Source of the DNA: Hydromicrobium sp964517765
Lineage (GTDB): Bacteria > Actinomycetota > Humimicrobiia > Humimicrobiales > Humimicrobiaceae
NCBI GenBank assembly: GCA_964517765.1
Contig: CAZFEN010000001.1
Location: forward strand, 1 to 64,000
Direction of reading: 5' to 3'
DNA: 64,000 nt
This document shows positions 52,307 to 61,215 of the stretch, in pieces (position 1 is the first letter of the stretch; the number at the start of each line of letters is the position of its first letter). The notes beneath the pieces are model-generated. The model searched no databases. It was given only the letters and a program-made list of their open reading frames with translations, and was not told the DNA's origin. Made by a program: the position numbers and the translations under genes.

Positions 52307-53185
52307 TCACAGGACTGATTCTTCTTTTAAAATTTTATCCAGTACTAAACCTGCTCCATAGGAAGATCTTATAAATATTCCGCTCTCAACTGCTTTAAAA
52401 CCAAAACTCATGGCCAATTCTCTTATGCTTTCAAATTCTTCAGGCTTATAATACTTCTTTACCGGAATATTCGATAGTGAAGGCCTGAGATATTGGCCTA
52501 TTGTAACTATATCACAGCTTACTCCCTTTAAATCTGCCAGCAATTCTCCCACTTCTTCCCTGCTTTCCCCGAGCCCAAGCATAAATCCGGACTTTGTGTA
52601 AATATCGGGTTTAAACAGTTTAGAAAATTTTAATATGGCAAGAGAATTCTCGTAATTTGAGTATTTCCTGGCTAAAGAGAAATTTCTTTTTATTGTCTCT
52701 ATATTATGAGCCAGTACATCCGGATTTCTCATAAGAACAATCTTCAAGTTGTCGGTATTTCCTTTAAAATCGGGAATCAGACACTCTATTTTTGAAAAAG
52801 GGTTTGATCTCTTTATTTCGCTTATAGTTTTTGCAAAATGATAACTTCCGCCATCGGTCAGATCATCTCTGGTCACCGAAGTAATTACGGCATATTTCAA
52901 TCTCATTTTCTTTACCGCAGATGCTATTCTTGTGGGTTCATATTCATCAAGGATTTGAGGTTTTCCGGATCTTATCCCGCAAAAACCACAATTACGGGTA
53001 CAGGTATTCCCCATCAACATGAAAGTCGCGATTTTTTTCCCAAAACATTCAAAAATATTTGGGCACCCGGCACTCTGACAGACAGTATTTAAATGCAAAT
53101 CATAAAGGAGATTTTTGATCTGCTTGATTTTAAAGTTGTTCAGGTTGACTTTCTTCTTAAGCCAATCCGGCGTGTTACTGGACAA
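52307..53185 (-). CDS. lipA: Lipoyl synthase
   Basis: 292 residues. The auxiliary cluster motif CQSAGCPNIFEC (about 36-47) and the radical SAM motif CTRNCGFC (about 61-68) are intact, as are SVTRDDLTDGG and the C-terminal RSSYGAG. It inserts two sulfurs into octanoyl groups on lipoate-dependent proteins such as the GcvH and 2-oxoacid dehydrogenase E2 subunits. No octanoyltransferase (lipB/lipM) is adjacent. It starts with TTG inside the end of parB (11-base overlap), making it the last gene of the parA-parB run. Confidence 0.95.
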   Translation of the reverse strand: MSSNTPDWLKKKVNLNNFKIKQIKNLLYDLHLNTVCQSAGCPNIFECFGKKIATFMLMGNTCTRNCGFCGIRSGKPQILDEYEPTRIASAVKKMRLKYAVITSVTRDDLTDGGSYHFAKTISEIKRSNPFSKIECLIPDFKGNTDNLKIVLMRNPDVLAHNIETIKRNFSLARKYSNYENSLAILKFSKLFKPDIYTKSGFMLGLGESREEVGELLADLKGVSCDIVTIGQYLRPSLSNIPVKKYYKPEEFESIRELAMSFGFKAVESGIFIRSSYGAGLVLDKILKEESVL

Positions 53186-54035
53186 TTCTACTCACAATTC
53201 TTTCGAGATCTCTAATAGAGCCAAATTCTACTACGATTTTTCCCTTTTTTTTGCTCATTGATATTTTAACAGGAGCATTCAAATGCTCGGATAATTTCTG
53301 AGATATTTCGGGAAATTTACTTAACTGTAATACTTTTTTGTCTTTTTTGCCTTCGACAGTCTCTTTTTTCTTAGTTGCTATTCTTTCTACATCTCTTACG
53401 CTGAGATCGTTTTTGGTTATGAGATTTGCAACTTTTATCCTTTCCTCTTCTCCGTCTATTGCCAGTATCGACCTCGCATGTCCCTCGCTTATCTTTCCTT
53501 CGTTTATCAATTTTTGGATTTCGAGGGGGAGCGAGATCAATCTTAATAAGTTTGTTATTGATACCCTGCTTTTCCCAACTCTTTTTGAAAGTTGGTCATG
53601 GGTTATCTTAAATTCATCTATAAGTTGTTTAAACGTATGAGCCTTTTCCATGGGGCTTAAGTTATCTCTATGAATGTTTTCAATAAGAGCCATTTCAAGG
53701 GAAGATATATCATCAATATCTTTAACTATTATAGAAGGAATTGTATTAATACCAATTTTTTTAGTGGCTCTGTATCTTCTCTCTCCGGTAACAATTTCAT
53801 ATTTTTCTTCCTCATCCAATCTTCTTACAACTATGGGCTGGATGACCCCAAATTCCTTTATTGACTCGGAAAGCTCAGCAAGTGATTCATCGTCAAACCT
53901 GCTCCTGGGCTGATTTTTGTTTGGGATAATCTTATCCAATGACAGTTCAACTATTGTATTTGATTCACCTTCTAAAGATTTGTCTATGCTTGGAATTAAA
54001 GCACCAAGTCCCCTGCCTAAACCTCTTCTAGCCAT
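53175..54035 (-). CDS. parB: Chromosome-partitioning protein ParB
   Basis: About 286 residues. The N-terminal MARRGLGRGLGALIPS is the ParA-interacting tail. IIPNKNQPRSRFDDESLAEL and the CTP-binding VTGERRYRATKKIG follow, then IENIHRDNLSPMEKAHTF and an HTH with LSKRVGKSRVSITNLLRLI. ParB loads at parS and slides as a CTP-bound clamp. Two perfect parS sites lie 3.5 and 5 kb away (57563, 59022). I prefer the ATG at 54035 to the TTG two codons earlier. It overlaps parA by eight bases. Confidence 0.97.
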   Translation of the reverse strand: MARRGLGRGLGALIPSIDKSLEGESNTIVELSLDKIIPNKNQPRSRFDDESLAELSESIKEFGVIQPIVVRRLDEEEKYEIVTGERRYRATKKIGINTIPSIIVKDIDDISSLEMALIENIHRDNLSPMEKAHTFKQLIDEFKITHDQLSKRVGKSRVSITNLLRLISLPLEIQKLINEGKISEGHARSILAIDGEEERIKVANLITKNDLSVRDVERIATKKKETVEGKKDKKVLQLSKFPEISQKLSEHLNAPVKISMSKKKGKIVVEFGSIRDLERIVSRIVQ

Positions 54036-54807
54036 TTTCAATCACTTCCTTTGTAAAATTGTTGTAAGCTTCTGCACCTTTGCAATGAGGATCGTAATCT
54101 ATTATGGGTTTGCCGTAACTGGGGGCCTCGCTCAGCCTCACGTTTCTTGGGATAACTGTCTTATATACTTTTTCCGAGAAATAATTTTTGACTTCTTCTA
54201 TTACCTGTTCTGCAAGTTTTATTCTTGGATCATACATGGTCATTATTGCTCCCTTTATTTTCAAGGCATCATTTAGATTTTTTTTAACCAGATTTATTGT
54301 ATTCAAAAGTTGGCCAAGCCCTTCAAGTGCATAATACTCGCATTGTATTGGTATAATAACCTCTCTGGCCGCTGTTAAAGCATTAATAGTCAAAAGCCCC
54401 AGCGCCGGAGGACAATCGATAAGTATGAAATCGTAGTCTTTTTCAATCTTGATTATGGCTTCTTTTAATCTAAACTCTCTTTTTAAGCTCGAAACCAGTT
54501 CAACTTCTGCTCCGGCAAGCTGTATTGAAGACGGAAGAAGTCTTAGATTTTTATACGAGGTATCTATAATTATTTCATCCGGCTCACTGTCATGGATCAA
54601 TATATCATATATCGACTGTTTTACATCCGAGGGATTTACGCCCAGACCGCTTGTCGAATTGCTTTGCGGATCGAGATCTATAAGTAAAGTTTTGTAGCCA
54701 TAAGAGCTTAAATATGCAGATACATTTACTGCTGTTGTGCTTTTACCAACACCACCTTTTTGATTTGTAAAAGCAATTATTCTGCTCAGCCGTTTTTTAT
54801 TTACCAT
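54028..54807 (-). CDS. parA: Chromosome-partitioning ATPase ParA (Soj)
   Basis: About 259 residues. The deviant Walker A FTNQKGGVGKSTTAVN opens the protein, then LLIDLDPQSNSTSGLG (A'), IDCPPALGLLTINAL (B) and IPIQCEYYALEGLGQLL. It forms ATP-dependent dimers on DNA and moves the ParB-parS complex. The frame continues upstream to a GTG at 54864, but the ATG at 54807 has an ACAGGA ribosome-binding site and gives the usual start. Confidence 0.96.
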   Translation of the reverse strand: MVNKKRLSRIIAFTNQKGGVGKSTTAVNVSAYLSSYGYKTLLIDLDPQSNSTSGLGVNPSDVKQSIYDILIHDSEPDEIIIDTSYKNLRLLPSSIQLAGAEVELVSSLKREFRLKEAIIKIEKDYDFILIDCPPALGLLTINALTAAREVIIPIQCEYYALEGLGQLLNTINLVKKNLNDALKIKGAIMTMYDPRIKLAEQVIEEVKNYFSEKVYKTVIPRNVRLSEAPSYGKPIIDYDPHCKGAEAYNNFTKEVIENG

Positions 54808-54925
54808 TTCGTCCTGTTTTTTATTTTTGATTATCATATCAAAAAATTTCAATTTATGGATCACCTGCTTACTAATTTAATGTATATAATCATTAGCTCA
54901 TTTACATATTTATACAAATGATATA

Positions 54926-55660
54926 TTACTGCAACGGTCCCTTGACTATTTTATTGAAAGTTCGTGGGTATATTACCGGAGATTTTAGTACTTTCTTTAT
55001 TACCAGAAAAGTCCTATATTCATTTAAATAAGGGACCTCTACCTCTAGCAAATTATCTACCTTTCCCCCCAATTTTGAGATAACTTCCCTGTTGCTATCA
55101 AGTTCGGTGAATATTTTTTTACTTTTATAAAATATAATTTTACCATTTATTCTACAAAATGGAATTGTTAATTCGCTTAAAATATTTAAACTTGCAACGG
55201 CTCTCGACAGAACAATATCGAAAGTTTCTCTATATTGGGCTTCATTACCCAGCTCCTCTGCCCTGCCTCTGATAACCCTGACATTTTTTAATCCTAATTC
55301 CTCTACGATCATATTTAAGAAATTGATTTTTTTTAATGTTTTATCCAGAAGATAAAATATTTTATCCTTTAAAAAAATAGACAAAAGCGCTCCGGGTAGT
55401 CCTGCCCCCGTTCCTAAATCCAGTACTTTCCGCGCAGGATCTTCATTATTGAATACCATCTTTTCATATTTAAGTATCGAGATAGAATCCAGAATATGCC
55501 TTACAAGGATCCCCTTTTTATCCTTAGTACCAATAAGATTGAATTTCTGATTATACTCATAAACTAAATTCAGGTATTTTTCCAGGATTCTTACCTGGCT
55601 CTGAGAAAAGTCAATACCAAATTCTGCGAGCGATTCTCTTAAAATATGGGAAGTATTCAA
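54926..55660 (-). CDS. rsmG: 16S rRNA (guanine-N7) methyltransferase RsmG
   Basis: 244 residues. FNLIGTKDKKGILVRHILDS, KVLDLGTGAGLPGALLSIFL (SAM-binding), GRAEELG and VLSRAVASLNILSEL are typical. It methylates G527 of 16S rRNA (E. coli numbering). The start is TTG preceded by AAGAAGG, overlapping the mnmG stop by four bases (TTGA), the common mnmG-rsmG arrangement in the origin region. Confidence 0.95.
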   Translation of the reverse strand: MNTSHILRESLAEFGIDFSQSQVRILEKYLNLVYEYNQKFNLIGTKDKKGILVRHILDSISILKYEKMVFNNEDPARKVLDLGTGAGLPGALLSIFLKDKIFYLLDKTLKKINFLNMIVEELGLKNVRVIRGRAEELGNEAQYRETFDIVLSRAVASLNILSELTIPFCRINGKIIFYKSKKIFTELDSNREVISKLGGKVDNLLEVEVPYLNEYRTFLVIKKVLKSPVIYPRTFNKIVKGPLQ

Positions 55661-57528
55661 TTCAATACCTTCTTTGATCTACCCTTTAGATTTAACATTA
55701 TTATTGATATATCCGCTGGTGATACTCCTGCAATCCTTGAAGCCTGACCAAGAGTATTTGGCTTGATTTTTGTTAATTTCTCCTGCGCTTCGTAAGTCAA
55801 ACCTATTATTTTAAAATAGTCCAGATCCGGTAAAAGATAATATCTTTCCAGATTCCCTAATTTTTTAATTTCTGCCAGCTGCCGGTTTATATAACCTTCG
55901 TATTTTGTTCTTATTTCTGCCTGCTCAAGCACCCCCTTCTCATAGCTGCTTTTTTTACCGATAAAATAGTCCACTACATCATGAATGCTAACTTCTGGTC
56001 TTTTTAAAAGTTTATAAATATTAAAAGGGGTATCAATGGATCTGGTTCCGATCTTTTCAAGTATTTTATTATTCTTTTTATCCGGATTCAAAATAATATT
56101 TTTTAATTTTGACACCAGTTTATTTGTTTTCTCTTCCTTTCTTCTTACTTTCTCATACTGGCCATCTGTTATTAGACCAGCGCTGTTACCAAATCCACAC
56201 AATCGTATATCGGCATTATCGGACCGTAATATCAGCCTGTATTCCGCCCTGGAAGTATACATCCTGTAAGGTTCTATAAGATCTTTAGTAAGAAGATCAT
56301 CGATTAAAACTCCTATATAGCTGGTATCTCTGGTCAGTATCATTTGTGATCTGCCCAGTACCTTGAGTGCCGCATTTATTCCGGCAACAAGACCCTGGGC
56401 TGCTGCCTCTTCATACCCTGAAGTGCCATTTATCTGGCCCGCAAAATATAAATTTTCTATATTTTTCGATTCCAGAGTAAAATTCAGTTGACTTGGAATT
56501 ATATAATCATACTCTACCGCATAACCGGGCCTTATTATTCTGGCATTTTCCAATCCTTCAACAGTATTTACTATTTTCTGCTGTATTTCTGCGGGCATAC
56601 TTGTAGTAAGCCCCTGAAGATACATTTCACCGCTGTGTGCACCTTCTGGTTCAATAAAAACAGGGTGCCTTTTTTTCCCGGGGAAATTTATGACTTTTCT
56701 ATCTATAGAAGGGCAGTGCCTTGGTCCATGGGTATCAACCATCCCGGATCTTATAGGGGATTTCTCTATATTTTCGGTGATAATTTTATGGGTTTTCTTA
56801 TTTGTATAAGTAATATAACAATCAATGTTTTCGTATATCTTTTCTTCATCCCAGAATGAAAAGCTTAAAGGTTCCCTGTCTCCGCATTGAACAATTGTTT
56901 TAGAGAAATCCACTGTTCTTTTATCGATCCTCGGAGGAGTAGCCGTTTGAAATCTGCCTATATTAAAATTAAGGTCAATTAAGTTTTTGGTTAAATTCAT
57001 TGCGGGATATTCCCCCATCCGTCCGGCTTGATAATCTTTTTCCCCTATTATGATTCTTCCTCTCAAAAAAGTACCGGCGGTAATTACCACTGCTTTCCCC
57101 TTAAAAATTAAACCGCTTTCTGTTTCAACTCCAAATGCCTTATTATTTTTAACAAATATCTTATTTATTGTCCCCTGTCTCAAAGTTAAATTCTGAGTGT
57201 TTTCAAGGATTCTCTTCATCTCGATTTCGTATTTTTTCTTATCTATCTGAGCCCTTAGAGCCTGGACTGCCGGACCCTTGCTTCTGTTCAGGACCTTTAT
57301 CTGTATTAAAGTATTGTCGGCTGTCTTTGCCATCTGTCCGCCAAGTGCGTCCAGTTCCCTGACCAGCTGACTCTTTCCTAATCCTCCTATTGATGGATTG
57401 CAGGGCATTAAAGCAATTTTATCAACATTAATCGTTAGCAGTATAGTCTTTAAGCCTAATCTTGCAGATGCCAGTGCCGCTTCGCAACCCGCATGCCCGG
57501 CACCTACGACTATTATGTCATACTTCAT
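55657..57528 (-). CDS. mnmG: tRNA uridine 5-carboxymethylaminomethyl modification enzyme MnmG
   Basis: 623 residues, full length. GAGHAGCEAALASARLG binds FAD, and MPCNPSIGGLGKSQLVRELD and HGPRHCPSIDRKVINFPG carry both catalytic cysteines. GQINGTSGYEEAAAQGLVAG and YTSRAEYRLILRSDNAD are normal, and the C-terminal helical domain for MnmE/tRNA binding is complete. With MnmE it makes cmnm5U34 in tRNA. Immediately upstream lies a shorter paralogue (57582-59003), with a parS site between the two. Confidence 0.97.
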   Translation of the reverse strand: MKYDIIVVGAGHAGCEAALASARLGLKTILLTINVDKIALMPCNPSIGGLGKSQLVRELDALGGQMAKTADNTLIQIKVLNRSKGPAVQALRAQIDKKKYEIEMKRILENTQNLTLRQGTINKIFVKNNKAFGVETESGLIFKGKAVVITAGTFLRGRIIIGEKDYQAGRMGEYPAMNLTKNLIDLNFNIGRFQTATPPRIDKRTVDFSKTIVQCGDREPLSFSFWDEEKIYENIDCYITYTNKKTHKIITENIEKSPIRSGMVDTHGPRHCPSIDRKVINFPGKKRHPVFIEPEGAHSGEMYLQGLTTSMPAEIQQKIVNTVEGLENARIIRPGYAVEYDYIIPSQLNFTLESKNIENLYFAGQINGTSGYEEAAAQGLVAGINAALKVLGRSQMILTRDTSYIGVLIDDLLTKDLIEPYRMYTSRAEYRLILRSDNADIRLCGFGNSAGLITDGQYEKVRRKEEKTNKLVSKLKNIILNPDKKNNKILEKIGTRSIDTPFNIYKLLKRPEVSIHDVVDYFIGKKSSYEKGVLEQAEIRTKYEGYINRQLAEIKKLGNLERYYLLPDLDYFKIIGLTYEAQEKLTKIKPNTLGQASRIAGVSPADISIIMLNLKGRSKKVLN

Positions 57529-57562
57529 TTCTTCTACTCGATATGTCCATTAAATAATTATA

Positions 57563-57578
57563 TGTTTCACGTGAAACA
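57563..57578. promoter_or_regulatory. parS site 1
   Basis: TGTTTCACGTGAAACA, a perfect match to the bacterial parS palindrome bound by ParB, in the 53-base gap between mnmG and its paralogue. Confidence 0.96.
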
Positions 57579-57581
57579 TTG

Positions 57582-59003
57582 TTATCTATTCATTATATTT
57601 CGCATGATTTTTTCTGCTCTTTCATCAGAGCCCATACTTAATAAAATCTTTATCATTTTATTAACATCACTGGAATCATCATTTAAAAAAACCTTATCGT
57701 TTATTGTTAATATTACACTGCGCGACCTTTTTGATTCCTTTTCTATCAGAATACTGATTAGCTGTCCTATATATCCATCTTCCTTATTTATAACAATACT
57801 GGTAAGGTTTTTCGCTTCTCTGGAAGCATTTATCCCTGCAATTAGTCCCTGTGCTGCTGACTCTTCGTAACCGGTGGTTCCATTCACCTGACCGGCGAAA
57901 AAAACTCTATTAAGTGTTTTACTTTCCAGATTACTTTTTAATTGATAAGGGAGTAAACAGTAATACTCTATTCCATAACCGGGCCTGGTTATTTCCACGC
58001 CCTCAAAATTTTTTATTTTTCTTAACATTTCAACCTGTAACTCTTCCGATACTGCAGTTTCAAGACCATTTAGATATGCCTCTTTTGTATCTCTCCCCAA
58101 TGGTTTTATTGAAACTTCTTGGCCCTCGATATCTTCTTTTTTTAATAATTTAGCTTCTATTGAAAGGACATCTTCCGATATATCCAGGTAATTACCGCTT
58201 CTATTATTTTTAATATTGGTCGAATGCCCCCGTAAATATCTGGAAAAATCTTTATTTATATAAGTCGTATAATAATAAATTTGCTCTCTATTTTTAAAAT
58301 TACTTTCATATGAAAATGTCCATTGTTTCCTGCTATATGGCTGCCTTTTCAGACTATTTAAATCAATTGATTTTTTATCCACTATGGGAGCTGCATAATT
58401 CTTTAACTTTCCAAACCTGAAACCAAGGTTTTCTAAACCATTTAACAGCCTTTTGGAGCATATTTCGCCCTGTCTCCCTGCTTCAATCATATAATCCCCC
58501 CAGAAAATTCTTGCTTTAAGGAAAGTACCGGTGCATATAATGATCGATCTGCAGAAGTACGTAATTCCATCACTTGTGTATAAGAGATATCCACTACTGT
58601 CTTCTTTTACATTTACCGCGAGTCCCTGCCGTAAATCTAAATTACTTTGTTTCTCAAGTACCTCTTTCATTGAAAGAGAATATCTTCTTCTGTCAACTAT
58701 TGCCTGAAGGGCCGCATTGGTCCTATTTTTCGTATTTTTGATTTCTTTAAGATGAATATAGTTTTTATCTATATTCCTTGAGATTTCTCCACCCAGTAGA
58801 TCTATTTCTCTTAACAGTTGACTCTTTCCGATACCTCCTACGGTACTGCCATATGGCATAATAGCTATACTATCCATATTTATTGATACAAGTAGAGTTT
58901 TAGAACCATTCCTTGCAGAACTCAGAGCTGCCTCACAACCCGCATGTCCGGCACCTATTACTACCACATCATATATATTTTCTTTTATTGTTTTTATTCC
59001 CAT
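57582..59003 (-). CDS. Shortened MnmG paralogue lacking catalytic cysteines and the C-terminal domain
   Basis: 473 residues against 623 for the true MnmG. The FAD-binding fold is kept: VVIGAGHAGCEAALSSARNG, ICTGTFLKARIF, FAGQVNGTTGYEESAAQGL. The first catalytic Cys region, CNPSIGGLGKSQL in MnmG, reads YGSTVGGIGKSQL, and the second, HCPSIDRKV, reads YLDISEDVL, so both cysteines are gone. Similarity ends near the AEYRLILRSDNAD region, and the tRNA/MnmE-binding C-terminal domain is missing. It lies between mnmG and mnmE with a parS at each end. A scaffold, regulator or new flavoenzyme is possible. No frameshift seen. Confidence 0.9.
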   Translation of the reverse strand: MGIKTIKENIYDVVVIGAGHAGCEAALSSARNGSKTLLVSINMDSIAIMPYGSTVGGIGKSQLLREIDLLGGEISRNIDKNYIHLKEIKNTKNRTNAALQAIVDRRRYSLSMKEVLEKQSNLDLRQGLAVNVKEDSSGYLLYTSDGITYFCRSIIICTGTFLKARIFWGDYMIEAGRQGEICSKRLLNGLENLGFRFGKLKNYAAPIVDKKSIDLNSLKRQPYSRKQWTFSYESNFKNREQIYYYTTYINKDFSRYLRGHSTNIKNNRSGNYLDISEDVLSIEAKLLKKEDIEGQEVSIKPLGRDTKEAYLNGLETAVSEELQVEMLRKIKNFEGVEITRPGYGIEYYCLLPYQLKSNLESKTLNRVFFAGQVNGTTGYEESAAQGLIAGINASREAKNLTSIVINKEDGYIGQLISILIEKESKRSRSVILTINDKVFLNDDSSDVNKMIKILLSMGSDERAEKIMRNIMNR

Positions 59004-59021
59004 ATCTGAATTTTATAATTT

Positions 59022-59037
59022 TGTTTCACGTGAAACA
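59022..59037. promoter_or_regulatory. parS site 2
   Basis: A second perfect TGTTTCACGTGAAACA, between the mnmG paralogue and mnmE, 1459 bases from site 1. Confidence 0.96.
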
Positions 59038-59076
59038 TTTTCGCCAAATATCCTTATTATGTTGTTTTTTGACACT

Positions 59077-60465
59077 TTATTTACCTATGCAGAATTGACT
59101 GAATATTTCTTCCAGAATATCCTCTCTCACAGTTTCTCCTATTATCTCTCCCAGTAGTTCAAATGCGGTCTTTAAATCATAAGAAGGAAACTCTTCGGAC
59201 ATCTTATCATTTACTGCTTCCTCTGCTCTATTCAAAGATTTTTTTACCTCTTCCAATATCTTTTTATGTCTGCTATTAATAATGATTTTCTCCTCCAGAT
59301 CGATATCCCCACCACCCAATATAATAGATTTTATTTTATTTTCTAATTCCTTAATTCCCTTTCCTTTTAATGCAGAAATTTTTATAACATATTTCTCATC
59401 AAAATACTTCTTAATCTTTAATACTTCCAACTTTTGTTTTAAATCTATTTTATTAATACAACAAATAATACTTTTCCCTTTTATTTTATTTATTATTTGT
59501 AAATCCATTTGTTCTAACTTCCTGTTTCCGTCCAAGACCAGTAAAATCAATTCAGCTTCGTTTATATGTTTTAAACTTCTATCTACTCCTATTTTTTCTA
59601 TGGCGCTTCTTGTTTTTCTTATCCCTGCTGTATCGACCAGAATAAGCGGTATCCCTTCGACATACAAGATTTCTTCTACTGCATCTCTCGTCGTTCCGGG
59701 AATTGGAGTCACTATTGCCTTTTCTTTCCTGGATAGCAAATTTAACAAACTGGATTTCCCCACATTTGGTTTTCCGATAATTGCTATTTTGACACCATTT
59801 TTTATAATTTCCCCCTTTTTCTCGTTTATTATCAATTCTTCAAGTTCTGCCCTTATTTTTTTTACTTCTCTGGCAATTTCCCGATATGGCGTTACTTCCA
59901 GGTCTTCTTCAATAAAGTCTACCGGGGCTTCCAGCTGTACACGTATATCCAGAAGATTTCTTCTCAGTCTCTTTATCTCTTCTTTTATATTGCCCCGTAA
60001 ATTCTTAGCAGCAAGCCTCAGGCTCTGTTCCGTTCGGGATCTTACCAGATCTATAACTGCTTCTGCCTGTGATAGATCTATTCTTCCATTCAGAAAAGCT
60101 CTTTTTGTAAATTCTCCCGGATCCGCTATTCTTGCACCATTTTCAATACATAATTCCATTGTTTTAGTAGTAGCAATTATTCCCCCGTGACAGTTTATCT
60201 CTACAACATCTTCCCGTGTATATGAACCAGGTTTTTTCATTACTGTAATAATTACTTCATCAATGAAATGGCCACTATTATCAATAATATGTCCGTAAAG
60301 CATACTATACGTACCAATATCTTTTATCTTCTTTTTATTTTTTGATTTAAATATCTTATCAGCTATAGAAATCGACCTATCACCGCTTAATTTGACTATA
60401 CCAATCGCTGCTTCACCGGCTCTGGTTCCCACTGCTACTATTGTATCGTTTATTTCCGCCTTCAT
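59077..60465 (-). CDS. mnmE: tRNA modification GTPase MnmE (TrmE)
   Basis: 462 residues. The N-terminal formyl-THF-binding domain (DTIVAVGTRAGEAAIGIVKL), the GTPase G1 IIGKPNVGKSSLLN, G2/G3 with TPIPGTTRD and DTAGIR, NKID-type G4 in CCINKIDLK, and the C-terminal EEIFSQFCIGK with the essential Cys are all intact. Partner of MnmG in cmnm5U34 formation. The paralogue lies between it and mnmG, instead of the usual adjacency. Confidence 0.97.
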   Translation of the reverse strand: MKAEINDTIVAVGTRAGEAAIGIVKLSGDRSISIADKIFKSKNKKKIKDIGTYSMLYGHIIDNSGHFIDEVIITVMKKPGSYTREDVVEINCHGGIIATTKTMELCIENGARIADPGEFTKRAFLNGRIDLSQAEAVIDLVRSRTEQSLRLAAKNLRGNIKEEIKRLRRNLLDIRVQLEAPVDFIEEDLEVTPYREIAREVKKIRAELEELIINEKKGEIIKNGVKIAIIGKPNVGKSSLLNLLSRKEKAIVTPIPGTTRDAVEEILYVEGIPLILVDTAGIRKTRSAIEKIGVDRSLKHINEAELILLVLDGNRKLEQMDLQIINKIKGKSIICCINKIDLKQKLEVLKIKKYFDEKYVIKISALKGKGIKELENKIKSIILGGGDIDLEEKIIINSRHKKILEEVKKSLNRAEEAVNDKMSEEFPSYDLKTAFELLGEIIGETVREDILEEIFSQFCIGK

Positions 60466-60550
60466 TTTTACATTTATCTCCTATGGTGCTTTTGAAATTT
60501 CTGATTCTTATTATATTTAATATTTATATTTATTCAAAAATAAAACCAAT

Positions 60551-60585
60551 AAAAAAATGGCACACCCCGGTGCCATTTTTTTTTA
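60551..60585. terminator. Strong bidirectional terminator between jag and mnmE
   Basis: ATGGCAC and GTGCCAT pair over 7 bp around a six-base loop, with flanking A and T runs extending the stem. It follows the jag stop on the minus strand. It separates the rpmH-jag transcript from the mnmE-mnmG group. Confidence 0.88.
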
Positions 60586-60604
60586 TATATAATCTTTATA
60601 TTTT

Positions 60605-61189
60605 TTATTTGCTGCTTTTTATTGGATAAATTATTATTCTTCTGTTAGGTTCGTCGTATCTGCTTCTTGTGGTTACATTGCTAAATCTTGCAAGCAGGTT
60701 ATGTATTATTTTTCTCTCGTAAGAATCCATTGGTTTTAATGCTATTTTTCTTCCTTCGTTAATTGCTTTTTTTGCCATAAATATCGCAGTTTTTTTTATC
60801 CCATTTATTCTTTTTTTCCTATAGTCTTTTATATCTATCATTATATTTCTATCTACTAATTTTTTCCTCTTCCCAATCAAGTTTATGATATATTCAAGCG
60901 CCTGCATATTCTTTCCGTCCCGGCCTATAGCGATTCCCAGATCCTCTCCCTGGACCGACAGCCTTAATTCTTCCGAATCTGTTTTAATCTTTACATCTTC
61001 TCCGGGACATATAAGTTTTAATATTTTTTTTAAAATCCCTTTTATTTTTTCAAGTCCATCCTTTTCTATAACTTTATCTTCTGCCATGTTTTTAGGGGTA
61101 TTTTCTATTAACCTGTTTCTTTTTTGTTCTTCTTCCAGTGATTCTACAAATGAATCTATAGCATCTTTTATACTTTTATCTTCGGTCAT
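60605..61189 (-). CDS. jag: Jag/KhpB-type RNA-binding protein
   Basis: 194 residues. A charged N-terminal part precedes a KH domain (DLGIAIGRDGKNMQALEYII, with the GxxG-type loop) and a C-terminal R3H domain (ALKPMDSYERKIIHNLLA, with the TRSRYDEPNRRI end). KhpB/Jag binds RNA with KhpA and influences cell elongation and envelope biogenesis. It follows yidC by 26 bases with a GGAGGTG ribosome-binding site. The N-terminal Jag_N domain is only partly recognisable. Confidence 0.94.
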   Translation of the reverse strand: MTEDKSIKDAIDSFVESLEEEQKRNRLIENTPKNMAEDKVIEKDGLEKIKGILKKILKLICPGEDVKIKTDSEELRLSVQGEDLGIAIGRDGKNMQALEYIINLIGKRKKLVDRNIMIDIKDYRKKRINGIKKTAIFMAKKAINEGRKIALKPMDSYERKIIHNLLARFSNVTTRSRYDEPNRRIIIYPIKSSK

Positions 61190-61215
61190 CTACGGCACCT
61201 CCTGGGATATAAGTA

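Noticed and set aside
59282..60190. Long plus-strand frame antisense to mnmE
   Set aside because: Its translation is a low-complexity Phe/Ser/Ile-rich mirror of mnmE codons and lacks any recognisable motif. mnmE is fully conserved on the other strand.
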